A stretch of 20,402 nucleotides of DNA from Saccoglossus kowalevskii (lineage: Eukaryota > Hemichordata > Enteropneusta > Harrimaniidae), in assembly GCF_000003605.2 (NCBI RefSeq), contig NW_003126779.1, forward strand, positions 1 through 20,402. The letters are read 5' to 3'. This document shows, in pieces, positions 1 to 8,686 of the stretch. A model generated the notes under the pieces. That model worked only from the letters and a program-made list of their open reading frames with translations, was not told the origin of the DNA and did not search any database. A program made the position numbers and the translations under genes. How positions within the stretch are numbered: position 1 is the stretch's first letter; the number at the start of each line of letters is the position of its first letter.

Positions 1-215
1 GATGAAATAGGGTAGTTATTCGAATGAGCTACAATACAGAAAAGGACATTATGAACAACGTACACTTTAATGGAATATGCTAGTCATTCGAATGAGCTAC
101 AATACAGAATAGAACATTATGAACAACATACACCTTGATGGAATAGGATAGTCATTCAAATGAGCTACAGTACAGATAGAACATTATGAACAACATTCAC
201 CTTGATGGAATAGGG
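1..215 (+). repeat. Block C, partial third copy at left edge
   Basis: The first three monomers repeat the unusual series found at 16019-16235 and 19889-20105. It begins with GATGAAATAG and TTATTCGAATGAG with AAAAGGACATT, then an ATATGC monomer with ATTCGAATG, then an ACATACACC monomer, then CAGATAGAAC (one A lost) with ACATTCACC. The match to 16019 ends around 215-230, where the later copies read GGTCGTC and CAGTACAGATAG instead. The copy is cut by the window start, so block C very likely extends upstream. Confidence 0.85.
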
Positions 216-407
216 TAGTCATTCAAATGAGCTACAATACAGAATAGGACATTATAAACAACGTACACCTTGATGGAATACGGTAGTCATTCAAATGAGC
301 TACAATACAGAATAGAACATTATGAACAACGTACACCTTGATGGAATAGGGTAGTCATTCAAAACAGCTACAATACAGAATAGAACATTATGAACAACGT
401 ACACATT
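216..407 (+). repeat. Ordinary monomers between block C fragment and EH copy 1
   Basis: About three monomers of common types: one with GGACATTATAAAC, one with ATACGGTAGTC, and one with AAAACAGCTACAATAC followed by ACACATT. The last leads into the E module. No structure beyond the 68-bp period is seen. Confidence 0.8.
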
Positions 408-1223
408 ATTGGAATAGGGTAGTCATTCAAATAAGCTACAATACAGAATAGGACATTATGAACAACGTACACCTTGATGGAATAGGGTAGTCATTCAAAT
501 GAGCTACAATACAGAATAGAACAGTATGAACAACGTACACCTTGATGGAATAGGATGGTCATTCAAAAGAGCTACAATACAGAATAGGACATTATAAACA
601 ACGTACACCTTATTGGAATAGGGTAGTCAATCAAATAAGCTACAATACAGAAAAGAACTTTATGAACAACATACACCTTGGTGGAATAGGGTAGTCATTC
701 AAATAAGCTACAATACAGAATAGAACATTATGAACAACGTACACCTTGATCGAATAGGGTAGTCATTCGAATGCGCGACAGTACAGAATAGAACATTATG
801 AACAACGTACACCTTGATGGAATAGGGTAGTCATTCAAAACAGCTATAATACAGAATAGAACATTACGAACAACGTATACCTTGATGGAATAGGGTAGTC
901 ATTCAAAACAGCTATAATACAGAATAGAACATTATGAACAACGTATACCTTGATGGAATAGGGCAGTCATTCAAATGAGCTACAATACAGAATGGAGCAT
1001 TATGAACAACGTATACCTTGATGGAATAGGGTAGTCATTCAAATGAGCTACAATACACAATAGAACATTATGAACAACGTACACCTTGATGGAATAGGCT
1101 AGTCATTCAATTGAGCTACAATACAGAATAGAACATTGTGAACAACGTACACCTTGATGGAATAGGGTAGTAATTCAAAACAGCTACAATACAGAATAGA
1201 ACATTATGAACAACGTATACCTT
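408..1223 (+). repeat. EH higher-order unit, copy 1 (12 monomers, 816 bp)
   Basis: Six E monomers (408-815) are followed by six H monomers (816-1223). E markers in order: ATTGG start; AGAACAGTATG; GGATGGTCATTCAAAAGAGC; GTCAATCAAATAAG with AAAAGAACTTTATG; GGTGG start; and a CpG-rich GATCG monomer. H markers in order: AACAGCTATAATAC with ATTACGAAC; AACAGCTATAATAC; GGGCAGTC with GGAGCATT; ATACACAATAG; GGCTAGTCATTCAATTGAG; AAAACAGCTAC ending GTATACC. The same order recurs at 4136 (offset 3728) and 9502 (offset 9094) without net indel, so this is a true higher-order repeat. Confidence 0.92.
748..815 (+). repeat. CpG-rich variant monomer, copy 1 of 8
   Basis: This monomer reads GATCGAATAG, then CATTCGAATGCGCGACAG, and keeps the usual AACGTAC, giving five CpG against one in the consensus. 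It contains the perfect 10-bp palindrome CATTCGAATG. It closes the E module here. Confidence 0.93.
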
Positions 1224-1240
1224 GATGGAATAGGGTAGTC

Positions 1241-1300
1241 ATCAAATGAGCTACAGTACAGAATAGAACATATAAACAACGTACACCTGGTGGATAGGGT
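1241..1300 (+). repeat. Indel-rich monomer at EH/A junction
   Basis: Within one monomer four bases are lost relative to the array: GTCATCAAATG for GTCATTCAAATG, ACATATAAAC for ACATTATAAAC, CACCTGG for CACCTTGG, and GGTGGATAG-type shortening (TGGATAGG). It lies exactly where similarity to the EH copies stops and similarity to the block A leader (2580 and 13646) begins. Confidence 0.8.
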
Positions 1301-1325
1301 AGTCATGCAAATAAGCTACGATACA

Positions 1326-2783
1326 GAATAGAACATTATGAACAACGTACACCTTGATGGAATATGCTAGTCATTCAAATGAGCTACAATGCAGAATAGG
1401 ACATTATAAACAACGTACACCTTGATGGAATAGGGTAGTCATTCAAATGAGCTACAATACAGAATAGAACATTATGAACAACGTACACCTTGATGGAATA
1501 GGGTAGTCATTCAAATGAGCTACAATACAGAATAGAACATTATGAACAACGTACACCTTGCTGGAATAGGGTAGTTATTCAATTAAGGTACAATACAGAA
1601 TTGAACATTATGAATAACGTACACCTTGGTGGAATAGGGTAGTCATTCAAATAAGCTACAATACAGAATAGAACATTATGAACAACGTACACATTATTGG
1701 AATACGGTAGTCATTCAAAGAAGCTACAATACAGAATAGGACATTATGAACAACGTACACCTTGATGGAATAGGGTAGTCATTCAAATGAGCTACAATAC
1801 AGAATAGAACATTATGAACAACGTACACCTTGATGGAATAGGGTAGTCGTTCAAATAAGCTACAATACAGAATAAAACATTATGAACAACGTACACCATG
1901 ATGGAATAGGGTAGTCATTCAAATAAGCTACAATACAGAATAGAACATTATGAACAACGTACACCTTGATGGAATAGGGTAGTCATTCAAATGAGCTACA
2001 ATACAGAATAGAACATTATGAACAACGTACACCTTGATGGAATAGGGTAGTCATTCAAATGAGCTACAATACAGAATAGAACATTATGAACAACGTACAC
2101 CTTGATGGAATAGGGTAGTCATTCAAATAAGCTACAATACAGAATAGAACATTATGAACAACGTACACCTTGATGGAATAGGGTAGTCATTCAAATGAGC
2201 TACAATACAGAATAGAACATTATGAACAACGTATAACTTGATGGAATAGGGTAGTCATTCAAATGAGCTACAATACAGAATAGGGCATTATAAACAACGT
2301 ACACCTTGATGGAATACGGTAGTCATTCAAATGAGCTACAATACAGAATAGGACATTATGAACAACGTACACCTTGATGGAATAGGGTAGTCGTTCAAAT
2401 AAGCTACAATACAGAATAAAACATTATGAACAACGTACACCATGATGGAATAGGGTAGTCATTCAAATAAGCTACAATACAGAATAGGACATTATGAACA
2501 ACGTACACCTTGATGGAATAGGGTAGTCATTCAAATGAGCTACAGTAGAGAATAGAACATTATAAACAACGTACACCTTGGTGGATAGGGTAGTCATGCA
2601 AATAAGCTACGATACAGAATAGAACATTATGAACAACGAACACCTTGATGGAATATGCTAGTCATTCAAATGAGCTACAATGCAGAATAGGACATTATAA
2701 ACAACGTACACCTTGATGGAATAGGGTAGTCATTCAAATGAGCTACAATACAGAATAGAACATTATGAACAACGTACACCTTG
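1326..2783 (+). repeat. Block A, copy 1 (about 21 monomers)
   Basis: This block matches 12392-13849 at a constant offset of 11066 bp. Exact shared markers are AATATGCTAG (1361/12427), AGTCGTTCAA (1845/12911), TAGGGCATTA (2281/13347) and the rare TACAGTAGAG (2541/13607). I counted about ten substitutions and no net indel. It contains two passes of the series with GTCGTTC, AATAAAACATT and ACACCATGATGG (about 1845 and 2391). Similarity ends near 2783, where this copy has TTGATGGAAT and the partner has TTGGTGGATAG. Confidence 0.92.
2036..2103 (+). repeat. Representative consensus monomer (68 bp)
   Basis: This copy equals the majority base at every position I compared and is repeated in its neighbours, for example 1968-2035. 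Starting at GATGG, it contains a constant GAATAG twice, at monomer positions 5-10 and 39-44, exactly 34 bp apart. It has the near-palindrome CATTCAAATG at 18-27 and a single CpG in AACGTAC. Base composition is A 28, T 16, G 13, C 11. The choice of GATGG as the start is arbitrary, because the array has no natural phase. Confidence 0.95.
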
Positions 2784-2936
2784 ATGGAATAGGGTAGTCA
2801 TTCAAATGAGCTACAATACAGAATAGAACATTATGAACAACGTACACCTTGCTGGAATAGGGTAGTTATTCAATTAAGGTACAATACAGAATTGAACATT
2901 ATGAATAACGTACACCTTGGTGGAATAGGGTAGTCA
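2784..2936 (+). repeat. Repeat of block A leader monomers
   Basis: These monomers follow the same order as 1495-1650: a plain GATGG monomer, a GCTGG monomer with GTTATTCAATTAAGG, CAGAATTGAAC and AATAACG, then a GGTGG monomer. Block A therefore begins to repeat inside this copy before the array switches to another series. Confidence 0.8.
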
Positions 2937-3060
2937 TTCAATAAGCTACATCCAGAATAGAACATTATGAACAACGTACACATATTGAATAGGGTAATCA
3001 TCAATGAGCTACAATACAGAATAGGACATTGTGAACAACGTACACTTGGTGGATAGGGTA
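2937..3060 (+). repeat. Degenerate two-monomer patch at junction of A-like and K series
   Basis: Clustered small changes: ATTCAATAAG (one A lost), CTACATCCAG for CTACAATACAG, ACACATATTGAATAG (two bases lost), GTAATCATCAATGAG (two lost) and TACACTTGG (one C lost). Single-base gains follow at about 3171 (AACAAACG) and 3203 (CATTTCAAATT). The left flank follows the block A leader and the right flank follows 5169, so the patch sits on a switch point. Confidence 0.8.
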
Positions 3061-3600
3061 ATCATGCAAATAAGCTAAAATACAGAATAGAACATTATGA
3101 ACAACGTACACCTTGATGGAATAGGGTAGTCATTCAATTGAGCTACAATACAGAATAGAACATTATGAACAAACGTACACCTTGATGGAATAGGGTAGTC
3201 ATTTCAAATTAGCTACAATACATAATAGAACATTATGAACAACGTACACATTATTGGAATAGGGTAGTCATTCAAATGAGCTACAATACAGAATAGGACA
3301 TTATGAACAACGTACACCTTGATGGAATAGGGTAGTCATTCAAATGAGCTACAATACAGAATAGAACATTATGAACAACGTACACCTTGATGGAATAGGG
3401 TAGTCATTCAAATGAGCTACAATACAGAATAGAACATTATGAACAACGTACACCTTGGTGGAATAGGGTAGTCATTCAAATAAGCTACAATACAGAATAG
3501 AACATTATGAACAACGTACACATTATTGGAATAGGGTAGTCATTCAAATGAGCTACAATACAGAATAGGACATTATGAACAACGTACACCTTGATGGAAT
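3061..3600 (+). repeat. Block K, copy 1 (8 monomers)
   Basis: This segment matches 5169-5706 at offset 2108, falling to 2106 after two single-base gains here. Shared markers are ATCATGCAAATAAGCTAAAA, ATTCAATTGAG, the rare ATTAGCTACAATACATAATA, and alternating GGTGG and ATTGG monomers. The match ends where the partner has ATTATGTACAACG. Confidence 0.85.
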
Positions 3601-4135
3601 AGGGTAGTCATTCAAATGAGCTACAATACAGAATAGAACATTATGAACAACGTACACCTTGATGGAATAGGGTAGTCGTTCAAATAAGCTACAATACAGA
3701 ATAAAACATTATGAACAACGTACACCATGATGGAATAGGGTAGTCATTCAAATAAGCTACAATACAGAATAGAACATTATGAACAACGTACACCTTATTG
3801 GAATAGGGTAGTCATTCAAATAAGCTAAAATACAGAATATAACATTATGAACAACGTACACCTTGATGGAATAGGGTAGTCATTCAAATGAGCTACAATA
3901 CAGAATAGAACATTATGAACAACGTACACCTTGCTGGAATAGGTTAGTTATTCAATTAAAGTACAATACAGAATTGAACATTATGAACAACGTACACCTT
4001 GCTGCAATAGGGTAGTATTTCAAATAAGCTACAATACAGAATAGAACATTATGACAACGTACATCTTGGTGGAATAGGGTAGTCATTCAAATAAGCTACA
4101 ATACAGAATAGAATATTATGAACAACGTACACATT
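3601..4135 (+). repeat. Lead-in series L before EH copy 2
   Basis: Ordered markers: GTCGTTC with AATAAAACATT and CCATGATGG; CTAAAATACAG with AATATAACATT; a GCTGG monomer with TTCAATTAAAG; a GCTGCAATAG monomer with GTATTTCAAAT; and ATTATGACAACG with ACATCTTGG. Versions of the series also precede the E module at about 6240-6581, 8940-9501 and 17170-17375, with one or more monomers gained or lost. Confidence 0.85.
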
Positions 4136-4951
4136 ATTGGAATAGGGTAGTCATTCAAATAAGCTACAATACAGAATAGGACATTATGAACAACGTACAC
4201 CTTGATGGAATAGGGTAGTCATTCAAATGAGCTACAATACAGAATAGAACAGTATGAACAACGTACACCTTGATGGAATAGGATGGTCATTCAAAAGAGC
4301 TACAATACAGAATAGGACATTATGAACAACGTACACCTTATTGGAATAGGGTAGTCAATCAAATAAGCTACAATACAGAAAAGAACTTTATGAACAACGT
4401 ACACCTTGGTGGAATAGGGTAGTCATTCAAATAAGCTACAATACAGAATAGAACATTATGAACAACGTACACCTTGATCGAATAGGGTAGTCATTCGAAT
4501 GCGCGACAGTACAGAATAGAACATTATGAACAACGTACACCTTGATGGAATAGGGTAGTCATTCAAAACAGCTATAATACAGAATAGAACATTACGAACA
4601 ACGTATACCTTGATGGAATAGGGTAGTCATTCAAAACAGCTATAATACAGAATAGAACATTATGAACAACGTATACCTTGATGGAATAGGGCAGTCATTC
4701 AAATGAGCTACAATACAGAATGGAGCATTATGAACAACGTATACCTTGATGGAATAGGGTAGTCATTCAAATGAGCTACAATACACAATAGAACATTATG
4801 AACAACGTACACCTTGATGGAATAGGCTAGTCATTCAATTGAGCTACAATACAGAATAGAATATTATGAACAACGTACACCTTGATGGAATAGGGTAGTC
4901 ATTCAAAACAGCTACAATACAGAATAGAACATTATGAACAACGTATACCTT
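4136..4951 (+). repeat. EH higher-order unit, copy 2
   Basis: Complete 12-monomer unit, aligned base for base with copy 1 at offset 3728 (AGTATGAACA at 523/4251, GGGCAGTCAT at 961/4689). Private changes include GAATATTATG near 4860 where copy 1 has GAACATTGTG. Confidence 0.92.
4476..4543 (+). repeat. CpG-rich variant monomer, copy 2 of 8
   Basis: Identical series to copy 1 (GATCGAATAG, ATTCGAATGCGCGACAG), closing the E half of EH copy 2. Confidence 0.92.
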
Positions 4952-5168
4952 GATGGAATAGGGTAGTCATTCAAATGAGCTACAATACAGAATAGAACAT
5001 TATGAACAACGTATACCTTGATGGAATAGGGTAGTCATTCAATTGAGCTGCAATACAGAATAGAACATTATGAACAACGTACACCTTATTGGAATAGGGT
5101 AATCATTCAAATGAGCTACAATACAGAATAGGACATTGTGAACAACGTACACCTTGGTGGATAGGGTA
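4952..5168 (+). repeat. Block G, early copy after EH copy 2
   Basis: The series that follows EH here (a GTATACC monomer, ATTGAGCTGCAATAC, ATTGG with GGGTAATCATTC, GGACATTGTGAAC) also follows EH copy 3 at 10318 and occurs alone at 14188. It runs directly into block K copy 2. Confidence 0.85.
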
Positions 5169-5706
5169 ATCATGCAAATAAGCTAAAATACAGAATAGAA
5201 CATTATGAACAACGTACACCTTGATGGAATAGGGTAGTCATTCAATTGAGCTACAATACAGAATAGAACATTATGAACAACGTACACCTTGATGGAATAG
5301 GGTAGTCATTCAAATTAGCTACAATACATAATAGAACATTATGAACAACGTACACATTATTGGAATAGGGTAGTCATTCAAATGAGCTACAATACAGAAT
5401 AGGACATTATGAACAACGTACACCTTGATGGAATAGGGTAGTCATTCAAATGAGCTACAATACAGAATAGAACATTATGAACAACGTACACCTTGATGGA
5501 ATAGGGTAGTCATTCAAATGAGCTACAATACAGAATAGAACATTATGAACAACGTACACCTTGGTGGAATAGGGTAGTCATTCAAATAAGCTACAATACA
5601 GAATAGAACATTATGAACAACGTACACATTATTGGAATAGGGTAGTCATTCAAATGAGCTACAATACAGAATAGGACATTATGTACAACGTACACCTTGA
5701 TGGAAT
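5169..5706 (+). repeat. Block K, copy 2
   Basis: Partner of 3061-3600. This copy lacks the two single-base gains near 3171 and 3203, so those are private to copy 1. It overlaps the start of block B copy 1 by about one monomer. Confidence 0.85.
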
Positions 5707-6239
5707 AGGGTAGTAATTCAAATGAGCTACAATACAGAATAGGACATTATAAACAACGTACACCTTGATGGAATAGGGTAGTCATTCAAATGAGCTACAA
5801 TACAGAATAGGACATTATAAACAACGTACACCTTGATGGAATACGGTAGTCATTCAAACGAGCTACAATACAGAATAGGACATTATGAACAACGTACACC
5901 TTGAAGGAATAGGGTAGTCATTCAAATGAGCTACAGTACAGAATAGAACATTATAAACAACGTACACCTTGATGGAATAGGATAGTCATTCAAATGAGCT
6001 ACAATACAAAATAGAACATAGCGAACAACGTACATCTTGGTGGAATAGGCTTGTCATTCAAATGAGCTACAATACAGAATAGAACATTATGAACAACGTA
6101 CACATTATTGGAATAGGGTAGTCATTCAAAGAAGCTACAATACAGAATAGGACATTATGAACAACGTACACCTTGATGGAAAAGGGTAGTCATTCAAATG
6201 AGCTACAATACAGAATAGAACATTATGAACAACGTACAC

Positions 6240-6581
6240 CTTGATGGAATAGGGTAGTCGTTCAAATAAGCTACAATACAGAATAAAACATTATGAACAA
6301 CGTACACCATGATGGAATAGGGTAGTCATTCAAATAAGCTACAATACAGAATAGAACATTATGAACAACGTACACCTTATTGGAATAGGGTAGTCATTCA
6401 AATAAGCTAAAATACAGAATATAACATTATGAACAACGTACACCTTGATGGAATAGGGTAGTATTTCAAATAAGCTACAATACAGAATAGAACATTATGA
6501 CAACGTACATCTTGGTGGAATAGGGTAGTCATTCAAATAAGCTACAATACAGAATAGAACATTATGAACAACGTACACATT
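6240..6581 (+). repeat. Lead-in series L inside block B copy 1
   Basis: GTCGTTC with AATAAAACATT, CCATGATGG, the CTAAAATACAG/AATATAACATT monomer, GTATTTCAAAT, then ATTATGACAACG with ACATCTTGG. The CTAAAATACAG and GTATTTC monomers are exactly the ones missing from the partner near 17293. Confidence 0.82.
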
Positions 6582-6989
6582 ATTGGAATAGGGTAGTCAT
6601 TCAAATAAGCTACAATACAGAATAGGACATTATGAACAACGTACACCTTGATGGAATAGGGTAGTCATTCAAATGAGCTACAATACAGAATAGAACAGTA
6701 TGAACAACGTACACCTTGATGGAATAGGATGGTCATTCAAAAGAGCTACAATACAGAATAGGGCATTATGAACAACGTACACCTTATTGGAATAGGGTAG
6801 TCAATCAAATAAGCTACAATACAGAAAAGAACTTTATGAACAACGTACACCTTGGTGGAATAGGGTAGTCATTCAAATAAGCTACAATACAGAATAGAAC
6901 ATTATGAACAACGTACACCTTGATCGAATAGGGTAGTCATTTGAATGCGCGACAGTACAGAATAGAACATTATGAACAACGTACACCTT
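6582..6989 (+). repeat. E module alone (6 monomers, 408 bp)
   Basis: All six E markers are present and in phase with the EH copies, but the H half does not follow. Next come plain AATGAG monomers and ACACATTGATGG at about 7051. The third monomer reads AGGGCATTATG where EH copies have GGACATTA. Confidence 0.9.
6922..6989 (+). repeat. CpG-rich variant monomer, copy 3 of 8
   Basis: Reads CATTTGAATGCGCG: the first CpG of the palindrome has become TpG, as expected of deamination of a methylated C. The same change is present at 17716, so it predates the block B duplication. Confidence 0.92.
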
Positions 6990-7470
6990 GATGGAATAGG
7001 GTAGTCATTCAAATGAGCTACAATACAGAATAGGACATTATAAACAACGTACACATTGATGGAATAGGGTAGTCATTCAAATGAGCTACAATACAGAATA
7101 GGACATTATAAACAACGTACACCTTGATGGAATACGGTAGTCATTCAAATGAGCTACAATACAGAATAGGACATTATGAACAACGTACACCTTGAAGGAA
7201 TAGGGTAGTCATTCAAATGAGCTACAGTACAGAATAGAACATTATAAACAACGTACACCTTGATGGAATAGGGTAGTCATTCAAATGAGCTACAATACAA
7301 AATAGAACATAGCGAACAACGTACATCTTGGTGGAATAGGCTTGTCATTCAAATGAGCTACAGTACAGAATAGAACATTATGAACAACGTACACCTTGAT
7401 GGAATACGGTAGTCATTCAAATGAGCTACAATACAGAATAGGACTTTATAAACAACGTACACCTTGATGG

Positions 7471-7553
7471 ACAGCGTAGTCATTCAAATGAGGTTCAATA
7501 CAGAATAGGACATTATGACAACGTACACCTTGATGGAATAGGGTAGTCATCAA
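7471..7553 (+). repeat. Indel-rich monomer at a monomer-deletion site in block B copy 1
   Basis: Reads TGGACAGCGTAG (one A lost), GAGGTTCAATAC for GAGCTACAATAC, ATTATGACAACG (one A lost) and GTCATCAAATG (one T lost). The partner at about 18250-18420 is regular here and one monomer longer. Confidence 0.8.
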
Positions 7554-8210
7554 ATGAGCTACAATACAGAATAGGACATTATGAGCAACGTACACCTTGA
7601 TGGAATAGGGTAGTCATTCAAAATGAGCTACAGTACAGAATAGAACATTATAAACAACGTACACCTTGGTGGATAGGGTAGTCATTCAAATAATCTACGA
7701 TACAGAATAGAACATTATGAACAACGTACACCTTGATGGAATATGCTAGTCATTCAAATGAGCTACAATGCAGAATAGGACATTATAAACAACGTACACC
7801 TTGATGGAATAGGGTAGTCATTCAAATGAGCTACAATACAGAATAGAACATTATGAACAACGTACACCTTGATGGAATAGGGTAGTCATACAATTAAGGT
7901 ACAATACAGAATTGAACATTATGAATAACGTACACCTTGGTGGAATAGGGTAGTTATTCAAATAAGCTACAATACAGAATTGAACATTATGAACAACGTA
8001 CACCATGATGGAATAGGGTAGTCATTCAAATAAGCTACAATACAGAATAGAACATTATGAACAACGTACACATTATTGGAATAGGGTAGTCATTCAAAGA
8101 AGCTACAATACAGAATAGGACATTATGAACAACGTACACCTTGATGGAATAGGGTAGTCATTCAAATAAGCTACAATACAGAATAGAACATTATGAACAA
8201 CGTACACCTT

Positions 8211-8278
8211 GATCGAATAGGGTAGTCATTCGAATGCGCGACAGTACAGAACAGAACATGATGAACAACGTACACCTT
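8211..8278 (+). repeat. CpG-rich variant monomer, copy 4 of 8
   Basis: Has the private pair ACAGAACAGAACATGATG in place of the usual ACAGAATAGAACATTATG, shared only with 19075. It is preceded by an AAAGAAG monomer series rather than the E module. Confidence 0.92.
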
Positions 8279-8686
8279 GATGGAATAGGGTAGTCATTCA
8301 AAACAGCTATAATACAGAATAGAACATTACGAACAACGTATACCTTGATGGAATAGGGTAGTCATTCAAAACAGCTATAACACAGAATAGAACATTATGA
8401 ACAACGTATACCTTGATGGAATAGGGCAGTCATTCAAATGAGCTACAATACAGAATAGAGCATTATGAACAACGTATACCTTGATGGAATAAGGTAGTCA
8501 TTCAAATGAGCTACAATACACAATAGAACATTATGAACAACGTACACCTTGATGGAATAGGCTAGTCATTCAATTGAGCTACAATACAGAATAGAACATT
8601 ATGAACAACGTACACCTTGATGGAATAGGGTAGTCATTCAAAACAGCTACAATACAGAATAGAACATTATGAACAACGTATACCTT
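8279..8686 (+). repeat. H module without E (6 monomers, 408 bp)
   Basis: Carries the full H series (AACAGCTATAATAC with ATTACGAAC; AACAGCTATAACACAG; GGGCAGTC; ATACACAATAG; GGCTAGTC; AAAACAGCTAC). It is joined to a CpG-rich monomer but not to the rest of E. The TATAACAC change is shared with 19241, and GAATAAGGTAG at about 8489 also resembles the partner. Confidence 0.9.

Larger units (their letters stand above)
5636..8510 (+). repeat. Block B, copy 1 (about 42 monomers)
   Basis: Matches about 16566-19365. Offset is 10930 at its start (ATGTACA at 5681/16611; the rare ATAGCGAAC monomer at 6021/16951; GGAAAAGGGTAG near 6180/17110). It falls to 10794 after about 6363-6500, because the partner lacks two monomers (136 bp). 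It rises to 10865 after about 7470, because the partner has one more monomer, then drops by 1. The block carries an E module (6582-6989), two CpG-rich monomers (6922, 8211) and part of an H module. Confidence 0.9.

Noticed and set aside
240-260. TATA-box or bacterial -10 promoter in ATTATAAAC and CTATAATAC variants
   Set aside because: These are single-base variants of a repeated AT-rich monomer with no downstream gene and no companion element.
748-815. CENP-B box
   Set aside because: TTCGAATGA in ATTCGAATGAG monomers fits the first half of the TTCGNNNNA...CGGG pattern, but the CGGG half is absent in every monomer I checked, including the CpG-rich form.
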